64,000 nt of DNA from Shimia ponticola (GTDB lineage: Bacteria; Pseudomonadota; Alphaproteobacteria; Rhodobacterales; Rhodobacteraceae): NCBI RefSeq assembly GCF_007995215.1, contig NZ_VCDK01000003.1, positions 930,001 to 994,000 of the forward strand, written 5' to 3'. Shown piece by piece: positions 57,644-64,000 of the stretch. Positions within the stretch are counted from its first letter, which is position 1. Each line of letters begins with the position of its first letter. Position numbers and translations under genes: made by a program. The notes below the pieces were generated by a model. That model searched no databases. It worked only from the letters and a program-made list of their open reading frames with translations, and was not told the DNA's origin.

Positions 57644-58507
57644 ATGCAGTACAGTAGCCTACAGGACTTTCTCAAAAAGGGTGTGCCAGAACTATTCAAG
57701 GGTCCGCTGGCGCTGATCCTGATCGAAGATACCGCTGCAGCCACGGAAACCATCAAACATCACCTTGACGCGGGCTTCCCGAATGTCGCCGTCTTTGCCA
57801 ACGACGCCCTGCCGATCCCCGGCGAGCTTGAGGCGCGCATTCAGCGGGTGACATGGGACATGGCCGAAGAGGCCCCCACGACAACCATCGTGAATGCCGT
57901 CATCGAGGCCTGCCCAGGTCGGTGGCTTTATTACTGTTACAACGCGGAATTCCTGTTCTTCCCGTTCTGCGAACAGCGCAGCATCGGCGAAATGATCGCC
58001 TTTAACGTCGAAGAGCGGCGGGACACAGTTCTGACCTATGTGATCGACCTTTACGCAGGCGACCTGCGCAAATTTCCCAATGCCGTCGATCTTGACGGCG
58101 CGTTGATGGATAAATCAGGCTACTATGCCCTGAACCGCACCGACCGTTGGAACAACGCTTTGGACCGGCAGATGGATTTCTACGGCGGTCTGCGGTGGCG
58201 CTTCGAAGAGCATATCCCGACCAAAAAGCGCCGAATCGACCGTGTCGCCCTGTTCAAGGCCAAACCTGGCCTGACCTTGTCCGAAGAGCACATCTTCAGC
58301 GATCCGGAATACAACACCTATGCCTGCCCGTGGCACCACAACATCACGGCCACGATCTGTTCGTTTCGCACTGCGAAGGCGCTCAAACGCAATCCGGGCT
58401 CGACCTATGACATCAAAACGCTGCGCTGGCACAATTCGGTACCGTTCGAGTGGGGGTCTCAACAGTTGATGGACTTGGGTCTGATGGAGCCGGGACAGTG
58501 GTTCTAG
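57644..58507 (+). CDS. Conserved hypothetical protein, possibly glycosyltransferase-like
   Basis: 287 aa, no signal or helix. Its start (ALILIEDTAAATETIKHHLDAG, VFANDALPIPGELEARI) resembles the beginning of a GT-A-like fold, and the C-terminal third (FYGGLRWRFEEHIPTKKRRIDRVALFKAKPGL, NTYACPWHHNITATICSFRTAKALKRNPGS) is distinctive and should find relatives easily. I do not recognise a characterised family. It is divergent from miaB and convergent with a membrane-protein gene. Confidence 0.65.
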   Translation: MQYSSLQDFLKKGVPELFKGPLALILIEDTAAATETIKHHLDAGFPNVAVFANDALPIPGELEARIQRVTWDMAEEAPTTTIVNAVIEACPGRWLYYCYNAEFLFFPFCEQRSIGEMIAFNVEERRDTVLTYVIDLYAGDLRKFPNAVDLDGALMDKSGYYALNRTDRWNNALDRQMDFYGGLRWRFEEHIPTKKRRIDRVALFKAKPGLTLSEEHIFSDPEYNTYACPWHHNITATICSFRTAKALKRNPGSTYDIKTLRWHNSVPFEWGSQQLMDLGLMEPGQWF

Positions 58508-58536
58508 CGCCCTGCCCCCGGTCGAGCGCAAAGTGA

Positions 58537-59304
58537 TCAGCGGCTGATCCGGCGCAACTCGACGGCCATTGCAGCCAGTCGATAATCGGCCTTCCCTTTG
58601 ACCAGCCAACTCAGTCCAAAAGCCCAGACGCCGATGGCCTCCAGCCAAAAGATGATCGGAGCGCTTTTCACAAAGACGACGACCGCCGCATCATCGGGTC
58701 CGAAAATCTTGAGCATCGAAGCCACGAACGCCAATGCCAGCGTTGCCAGGATGATCCATCCGCAAGTTAGATAAAGACGCCGCCGCCAAACAACCCGCGA
58801 ATGCCGGGCAAATTTGACAAAGCAGAACAGCGCGAGGCTCCCGAAGAACAGGGTCGCGAAGACATAGTGAAAATATGGCGCGTACTGGATGCCGACCATC
58901 CTCTGAAAGACAGTTGTCGCGGGCACCGCATCCCATTTGATCGGGTCCGCGAGGTCGCCATAGGCCACTAGAATATGTGGTGGCAGTTCATTGGGGAAAA
59001 ACGCTGTGCCAAAGGCACCGATCCCTGCAATCGTTGCCAAGACATCATCTGGCAACCGTTCTTTTTCAGCGGGCGCATAGCCTCGGTAGGAAATCAGAAA
59101 CACACCGATCGCGATCATGGTGCCGACAAAGATGTCGCGATAGGTCGTGTGGTAGAAGTCACTGATCGATGGCGCCAAGCCGTCCTCTTCGAACACAAGT
59201 CCGCCAATCAACAGGACCAGCGGCAATGCCATCCCCAATAGACCAAGCGCCGTTCGCACACGGGTATAGGACAGCACCAGTTCATGTGGATTTGACGCAG
59301 GCAT
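58537..59304 (-). CDS. Polytopic membrane protein, unknown
   Basis: 255 aa with about six helices. A conserved-looking loop SISDFYHTTYRDIFVGTMIAIGVFLISYRGY follows helix 1, and TIAGIGAFGTAFFP the next. No charged catalytic pattern was found. The first helix begins after a KELVLSYTRVR-type leader. Placed 89 bp after irr, on the same strand. Confidence 0.7.
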   Translation of the reverse strand: MPASNPHELVLSYTRVRTALGLLGMALPLVLLIGGLVFEEDGLAPSISDFYHTTYRDIFVGTMIAIGVFLISYRGYAPAEKERLPDDVLATIAGIGAFGTAFFPNELPPHILVAYGDLADPIKWDAVPATTVFQRMVGIQYAPYFHYVFATLFFGSLALFCFVKFARHSRVVWRRRLYLTCGWIILATLALAFVASMLKIFGPDDAAVVVFVKSAPIIFWLEAIGVWAFGLSWLVKGKADYRLAAMAVELRRISR

Positions 59305-59392
59305 AACATCCCCAGTTCAAGACACGTGTAACGTGTCCCGACGGGCGCAATGGATCAACCTTGTTTTGAAGGATCGACTGAGGCCAGCCGTA

Positions 59393-59815
59393 TCAGGTGC
59401 GGCGCAAACGGATGACAACGTCGACCTTGGCAATCTCTGTTCCGTCCGGAGCATTTGGCAGGCTCAGGATTTTCAGATCTTCAACCGGAGCGTCCGACAG
59501 GGTTGCCGTATCTTCCCAGTAAAAGTGCGGATGGTCCGACATGTTGGTGTCAAAATAGCTCTTTGAGCCGTCAACAGTGATCTCACGCATCAAACCGGCA
59601 TCGCAGAAGGCGCGCAGCGTGTTGTAGACCGTTGCCAGCGACACCCGTTCGCCGGCGTCGCGGGTGCTGTCATGTAGACTTTCAGCCGTGACATGCCGAT
59701 CATTGCCGTCGCCAATCAACAGCGACGCCAGCACCAGCCGCTGCCGCGTTGGGCGCAGACCGCCGGCGTTCAGCCAGTCATGGGTGCGTTGGGTGGCAAC
59801 TGTTTGATCAAGCAT
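59393..59815 (-). CDS. irr: Iron response regulator Irr (Fur family)
   Basis: 140 aa. The winged helix is LRPTRQRLVLASLL..HVTAESLHD..ERVSLATVYNTLRAFCDAGLMREI, typical of Fur proteins, and the text closely fits Irr. The later DHPHFYW has the H-x-H of the second heme site, but the N-terminal Cys-Pro heme-regulatory motif of Bradyrhizobium Irr is absent. It represses heme and iron-use genes when iron is low. AGGAGAGG precedes the ATG. Divergent from fabA. Confidence 0.92.
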   Translation of the reverse strand: MLDQTVATQRTHDWLNAGGLRPTRQRLVLASLLIGDGNDRHVTAESLHDSTRDAGERVSLATVYNTLRAFCDAGLMREITVDGSKSYFDTNMSDHPHFYWEDTATLSDAPVEDLKILSLPNAPDGTEIAKVDVVIRLRRT

Positions 59816-59869
59816 TGGCCTCTCCTGCCGTCTATATATGCAGGGTCATCACGGGAATTCAATCCAAAC

Positions 59870-59884
59870 TGCGACTGAGTCGCA
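59870..59884. promoter_or_regulatory. 15-bp palindrome in the irr-fabA region
   Basis: TGCGACTGAGTCGCA is a perfect palindrome with one central base. It is just upstream of a possible irr promoter (TTGAAT, 18 bp, TATATA on the minus strand). Symmetry and size fit the 7-1-7 sites of Fur-family proteins, so Fur/Mur or Irr control is possible. Confidence 0.55.
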
Positions 59885-60095
59885 ATTTGACGTGGCAGAA
59901 GCGCATGAGTGGAAACAAACGCGCGAATGCAGCCATGTTTGACAATGATCTCGGCGGTGCTGGCCTCGGCGGCTTATTGTGATTACCCAGCGCTTCAAGG
60001 GACACCGGCGCGACGAACCGTCCTGTCTGCGTCCTTGCGTCTGCGCGGGCGCCGATGCTAGGGCCGTCGCCAACCTGAATTTGGAGACCGACCGC

Positions 60096-60605
60096 ATGGC
60101 CCCCTACCCAAGCAGCTTCGACCGCGACGATCTTTTGAAATGCGCACGAGGAGAGCTTTTTGGCCCCGGCAACGCACAGTTGCCCGAGCCACCGATGCTG
60201 ATGATGGACCGTATCACCGACATCTCGGAAGATGGCGGCGCGCATGGCAAAGGGCACGTGCTGGCTGAATTCGATATCAAGCCGGACCTCTGGTTCTTTG
60301 ACTGCCACTTTCCCGGCAACCCGATCATGCCGGGCTGTCTGGGTCTTGACGGCTTGTGGCAATTGACCGGCTTTAACCTTGGCTGGAGGGGCTGGCAGGG
60401 GCGCGGCTATGCGCTGGGTGTGGGCGAAGTCAAACTGAAGGGCATGGTGCGCCCTGACCGCAAGATGCTGACCTACAAGATCGACTTCACAAAGGCGATC
60501 CAGACCCGCCGCCTGACCATGGGCGTGGCCGACGGCATCGTCGAAGCGGATGGCGAGGTCATCTACGAAGTCAAGGATATGAAGGTCGCGCTCAGCGAAA
60601 GCTGA
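60096..60605 (+). CDS. fabA: 3-hydroxydecanoyl-ACP dehydratase/isomerase
   Basis: 169 aa. Hotdog fold with [22 protein letters not shown] carrying the catalytic His, and the catalytic Asp in the same segment (L-G-L-D). It introduces the double bond for unsaturated fatty acids. The ATG at 60096 has GGAG upstream; the frame to 59979 is not conserved. fabB, its partner, is 2.2 kb away rather than adjacent. Confidence 0.96.
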   Translation: MAPYPSSFDRDDLLKCARGELFGPGNAQLPEPPMLMMDRITDISEDGGAHGKGHVLAEFDIKPDLWFFDCHFPGNPIMPGCLGLDGLWQLTGFNLGWRGWQGRGYALGVGEVKLKGMVRPDRKMLTYKIDFTKAIQTRRLTMGVADGIVEADGEVIYEVKDMKVALSES

Positions 60606-60619
60606 CCGCGAAACCTGCT

Positions 60620-61684
60620 TCAGGCGCCCTGCTGGACCACACCAACGGGGCGCTGGTCGATCAATCGATCGGCCGCCATTCCGCCCACCCACATCGACAC
60701 AAGTGCGATCCATGCGGTCATGGCAAAGGTCGATCCTCCGGTGACGCCTGCTCCAATGGTACAGCCCCCTGCCGTCATCGCGCCAAAGCCCATGAGCGCT
60801 GCCCCGGTCAGATAGCGCTGCATTGCGCCGACCCCATCCCAACCCTGCCACGACAGCCGGCCTGACGCCGCCGCCGAAGCAAAAGCGGCCAGGAAGACGC
60901 CCGGCACCAGACCGACGCCAAAGTCCAAAACCGTGTCCTGCGACAGTAGGAACATAAGCGTGCGCGCCGACGGGCCAGAGAAGGTGATGGAGCCCATCGC
61001 GACGGGATCAAAGCTGAGCGCGCCAGCTGTGTAGGTCAAAAACCACCCAAGCGCGGCGGCAAAGCCGACACCACAACCGAACACCAAGGTCCGGATCGCC
61101 ACGCGATTGCGAAACGAAATCACCAGCGCCGCAGCAGCAAAGGCCAGAGCAATGGCAATCCCGGCCAAGGGCGGAGCGCCCAAAAGCTGCAAGCTTTCCG
61201 GATTTGGTCCATTGGTGATCCACGCACCGGACAAGGCCGCCCGAAGCGGAGAAATCACACCATACAGGCTCATCTGCGCAACGACGGCAAAGACCAAGCC
61301 AGACAGGATGGCCCGCAGATTGCCCGTTGCCCCTAAGACCAAAAGCCTCCCAGGGCACCCGCGTGCCAGAACCATTCCGACACCAAAGATTGCACCTCCG
61401 AGAATAGCGCCACTGATGGTGCCGGGAGAGGCCAACCATCGACTCTGGCCCAGATCAATGATCCCGGCCAGATGCATGCCTTGCGTCCACAAGAGCGCAG
61501 TCGAAAATGTCAGAAGCCAGACGGCAAAGCGCGGCCCGGCTCTGCCGCGCGCGACTTCGACAGCGGCTGCCCGCAGGCAAAATTTGCTCTGTTCAGCCGA
61601 GACCCCAAACACCATGCCCACAACAACGCCGGCCAGCGCGATAAAACCCAGATCGCCCGTGATCTCTATAATCGTTTCAAACAT
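60620..61684 (-). CDS. YeeE/YedE-family transporter (sulfur transport-like)
   Basis: 354 aa with about ten helices in two halves. Conserved cysteines of the family are seen: SAEQSKFCLRAAAVE, ARGCPGRLLVLGATGN and AMTAGGCTIGAGVTGG. These line the thiosulfate path in characterised YeeE. It probably imports a sulfur compound. The secreted gene upstream ends 5 bp before it. Confidence 0.88.
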   Translation of the reverse strand: MFETIIEITGDLGFIALAGVVVGMVFGVSAEQSKFCLRAAAVEVARGRAGPRFAVWLLTFSTALLWTQGMHLAGIIDLGQSRWLASPGTISGAILGGAIFGVGMVLARGCPGRLLVLGATGNLRAILSGLVFAVVAQMSLYGVISPLRAALSGAWITNGPNPESLQLLGAPPLAGIAIALAFAAAALVISFRNRVAIRTLVFGCGVGFAAALGWFLTYTAGALSFDPVAMGSITFSGPSARTLMFLLSQDTVLDFGVGLVPGVFLAAFASAAASGRLSWQGWDGVGAMQRYLTGAALMGFGAMTAGGCTIGAGVTGGSTFAMTAWIALVSMWVGGMAADRLIDQRPVGVVQQGA

Positions 61685-61689
61685 CTGAA

Positions 61690-62055
61690 TTAGCCGTGCA
61701 AACCGTCCGATACGATACGCGCGCCCTCAAGCACGGTCACAACGGCATCCCAAGCCGCGATCCGTTCCGGCGAAGACGTCACAAGCGTGTCGAGAAACGC
61801 AGGGTGAAAGACGACGCCAAACCAAGGTTGCGCATCCTCTTGGGTCAGCGAGGCCAAAAACACCTTGGCATTCGCGTCATCCAGAAGATGCCCCATCAGT
61901 GCGTCAATGGCTTCGGCATCCCCGTTGGCTAGCGTCGCTTGCATGACCTCGACCTGCGTCCCGCAATGCGGCCCCCATTCAGACTCTGCAACTGCGGCCG
62001 TCGTCAACGCCATGCCAAGGGCCAGAACCGAGGTGAACTGTGCCAAGCGTGTCAT
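61690..62055 (-). CDS. Small secreted protein upstream of the YeeE-like gene
   Basis: 121 aa. Signal peptide MTRLAQFTSVLALGMALTTAAVAE, then a mostly helical mature domain with a single Cys (GPHCGTQ) near its start. Not recognised. The ATG at 62055 has AAAAGGA upstream; extension to 62124 is not conserved-looking. The 5-bp gap to the transporter gene indicates one operon; a periplasmic carrier for the transporter is possible. Confidence 0.72.
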   Translation of the reverse strand: MTRLAQFTSVLALGMALTTAAVAESEWGPHCGTQVEVMQATLANGDAEAIDALMGHLLDDANAKVFLASLTQEDAQPWFGVVFHPAFLDTLVTSSPERIAAWDAVVTVLEGARIVSDGLHG

Positions 62056-62245
62056 GGTCCCGTCCTTTTCGTATCTTTGCTTCGCGGTGACCCTAAATGC
62101 TGCACCGCGGCGTGGCTTTGACACAGGTCAAGAAATCCGCGCCCCTTTGGTTGAAACGTGTCGGCTGAGACCGGCGGCAACGGGCGATTGCCGGAAAGCC
62201 TTTGACCAGACATACTTGCGCATCACCGAATAAGCGGAGGGCGCT

Positions 62246-62716
62246 ATGAAACGGATTGTTGTGGGGATCGTGTCACACGGTGCGGCCTTGGCTATTGGGT
62301 TTGGTTTGGGGATTTACCTCTTGCCGATTTTAACGGCGCCTCCCTCGCCTGATGCCGCAACGCTAGAGGCGATGGCGACGGACGCCATTTTCGAGACTGA
62401 ATTCCAAGAAGACCTGCGGGGGCAGGATTTTCTGCATTGGGGCAATGGCACCGTTCGGATCACGCCAACGCAAGTGATCCACACGGGCGAACTGGCCCCC
62501 GGCCCGGATTACATGCTGTATCTCGTGCCAGAGTTTGTGGCCCACGAAGACGAATTCGGTCCGCTCAAAGCTCAAAGCCGCGCGATCGGGTCGATCAAGA
62601 CATTCAACGGCTTCGCGCTGGATTTACCGGACGACGTTGATCTGACCGCTTACAACACTGTCCTTGTATGGTGCGAAGCCTTCGGTGAATTCATTACCGC
62701 TGCGCAATATCAGTGA
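62246..62716 (+). CDS. DM13-domain protein
   Basis: 156 aa. An N-terminal helix (VSHGAALAIGFGLGIYLL) anchors it outside the membrane. The DM13 pattern follows: F-L-H-W-G-N-G-T-V-R-I, ELAPGPDYMLYLVPE, SIKTFNGFALDLPDDVDLTAYNTVLVWCEAFGEFITAAQ. The conserved Cys is present. DM13 is proposed to be a redox-related domain; function here is unknown. GGAGG precedes the ATG; fabB begins 67 bp later. Confidence 0.85.
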   Translation: MKRIVVGIVSHGAALAIGFGLGIYLLPILTAPPSPDAATLEAMATDAIFETEFQEDLRGQDFLHWGNGTVRITPTQVIHTGELAPGPDYMLYLVPEFVAHEDEFGPLKAQSRAIGSIKTFNGFALDLPDDVDLTAYNTVLVWCEAFGEFITAAQYQ

Positions 62717-62783
62717 TGGCGCGACTACTTGCCCCCATTTCACCTGTCCCATAAATAGCAGAAAACCAGCGAGGGAGAGCTGA

Positions 62784-64000
62784 ATGCGCCGCGTCGTCAT
62801 CACAGGGATCGGGATCGTCTGCCCTATCGGCAACACAGTGGCAGAGGTCGAAGCCTCGCTCAGGGCCGGAAAATCGGGAATCGAATTCGAACCGACCTAT
62901 GCCGAGCACGGCTTTCGTTCTCAGGTCGCGGGCATCCCGAAAATCGACGTCTCCGAGCATATCGACAAACGGCAATTGCGGTTCATGGGGCCAGGCGCGG
63001 CCTATTCCTATATTGCCATGGAACAGGCGATTGCAGACGCCGGACTTGAAGAAAGTGATGTCTCGAATGAGCGTACCGGCCTGATTGCAGGCTCCGGCGG
63101 TCCGTCGACCAGCAACTTTTTCACCGCCTTTGATACTGTCATCAACAAAGGCGCACCCAAGCGCATGGGACCATTCATGGTTACGCGCTGTATGTCGTCC
63201 ACCGTGTCGGCATGTCTTGCGACCCCGTTCAAGATCAAGGGTCAGAACTACTCCATCACCTCGGCCTGTTCGACCACGCTGCACTGCATGGGCGTCGGCA
63301 CCGAGCAAATTCAAATGGGCAAGCAGGACATCGTCTTCGCCGGTGGTGGCGAAGAGGTCGACTGGACGCTCTCGTGCCTGTTCGACGCGATGGGGGCCAT
63401 GTCGTCCAAATATAACGACGCGCCTGAGACCGCCTCGCGCCCGTTTGATGCGACGCGTGACGGCTTTGTCATCGGCGGCGGCGGCGGCATGGTCGTTCTC
63501 GAAGAATTGGAGCACGCCAAAGCGCGCGGTGCAAAGATTTACGCCGAGGTCACTGGCTATGGCGCGACGTCGGATGGTCACGACATGGTAGCCCCGTCCG
63601 GTGAAGGCGGCGAACGCTCGATGAAGCTTGCACTTGCGACGCTGCCAGAGGGCCGCAGTATTGATTACATCAACGCGCATGGCACATCGACGCCTGTGGG
63701 TGACGTGACCGAAATGATGGCCGTGCGCCGCGTCTTTGGGGAAGAGCATCCTGTCGTCGGCTCGACCAAATCCATGACGGGTCACGCGCTGGGTGGCGCG
63801 GGTGTTCACGAGTCGATCTATTCGCTGATCATGATGGACAAAGGATTCATCGCTCCATCGATCAATGTGAATGAATTGGCCCCGGAACTACGCCCCGATG
63901 AAGTTGTCACCGAATTGCGGGACGGCGTTGAATTGGACAGTGTGCTGTCGAATTCATTTGGCTTTGGCGGAACCAATGCCACAATGATCATGTCAAAATT
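62784..64000 (+). CDS. fabB: Beta-ketoacyl-ACP synthase I, 3' end outside window
   Basis: 405 codons to the window edge. [19 protein letters not shown] opens the thiolase fold; [13 protein letters not shown] carries the nucleophilic Cys, [11 protein letters not shown] the first His, [14 protein letters not shown] the Lys and second His, and [14 protein letters not shown] the glycine-rich end. It elongates the unsaturated chain made by FabA. GAGGGAG precedes the ATG. Only the last few residues are missing. Confidence 0.96.
   Translation, partial: MRRVVITGIGIVCPIGNTVAEVEASLRAGKSGIEFEPTYAEHGFRSQVAGIPKIDVSEHIDKRQLRFMGPGAAYSYIAMEQAIADAGLEESDVSNERTGLIAGSGGPSTSNFFTAFDTVINKGAPKRMGPFMVTRCMSSTVSACLATPFKIKGQNYSITSACSTTLHCMGVGTEQIQMGKQDIVFAGGGEEVDWTLSCLFDAMGAMSSKYNDAPETASRPFDATRDGFVIGGGGGMVVLEELEHAKARGAKIYAEVTGYGATSDGHDMVAPSGEGGERSMKLALATLPEGRSIDYINAHGTSTPVGDVTEMMAVRRVFGEEHPVVGSTKSMTGHALGGAGVHESIYSLIMMDKGFIAPSINVNELAPELRPDEVVTELRDGVELDSVLSNSFGFGGTNATMIMSK

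Noticed and set aside
59393-59815. Calling irr a Fur or Zur regulator
   Set aside because: The HTH and H-x-H region fit Irr better, and the location beside fabA is typical of irr; Cys zinc motifs of Zur/Fur are missing.
62694-63809. 371-codon open frame on the minus strand opposite fabB
   Set aside because: Antisense shadow; fabB has all catalytic motifs and a ribosome site.

Overview
The window is chromosomal DNA of about 60% G+C from an alphaproteobacterium, most likely a member of the Rhodobacteraceae (Roseobacter group). Four things point there: a run ordered ruvC-ruvA-ruvB, ybgC, tolQRAB-pal-cpoB, tilS, ftsH; a run ordered miaB, phoH, ybeY, corC, lnt, metK, trmB, aroA, cmk, rpsA, ihfB, lapA, trpF, trpB; irr divergent from fabA; and a SAM/SAH-type riboswitch in front of metK, a class known mainly from Rhodobacterales. 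I see no insertion sequence, phage gene, tRNA, rRNA or CRISPR array. Most of the window is core genome with small accessory genes slotted in.

Region by region. 1-6 kb: the 5' part of a polytopic GT-C-like membrane protein, an AAA ATPase with a winged-helix-like N-terminus, and a repair pair (Lhr-like helicase and PdeM phosphoesterase) with a cupredoxin gene between them. 6-9.6 kb: a tetrahydrofolate C1 cluster, fhs-folD plus a second, diverged FolD lacking two active-site residues. 9.9-11.5 kb: a YqcI/YcgG-family (GntA-like) protein and a TupA-like ATP-grasp enzyme. 11.6-23.7 kb: a long minus-strand block from ruvC to ftsH, with many ATGA or GTGA overlaps, for Holliday-junction processing, the Tol-Pal envelope machine, tRNA-Ile lysidine synthesis and membrane proteolysis. 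24-29.9 kb: a DUF1127 protein, PrmA, MsrA, an MFS transporter, and a nitroreductase-MarR pair with a tandem operator. 30-38.5 kb: LldD-like oxidase with a sulfotransferase-like gene, a second MFS transporter, rplY, a heme-membrane/Tat-secreted pair, pth, DUF2332, a NylB-like serine hydrolase and DUF2237. 38.6-40.7 kb: two secreted proteins with poly-aspartate tails and a membrane-anchored LuxR-type regulator, preceded by a cluster of inverted repeats. 40.7-57.5 kb: the trpB-to-miaB housekeeping block, interrupted by a 688-bp gene-free gap before rpsA and by a lipoprotein/OmpA-like pair sharing an unnamed motif. 57.6-64 kb: two unrecognised genes, irr, fabA, a YeeE/YedE transporter with a secreted partner, a DM13 protein and most of fabB.

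The loci most worth follow-up are the poly-Asp/LuxR locus, the second FolD beside fhs, the lipoprotein/OmpA-like pair, and the structured non-coding region upstream of rpsA. All family assignments come from reading motifs; no database search was run.
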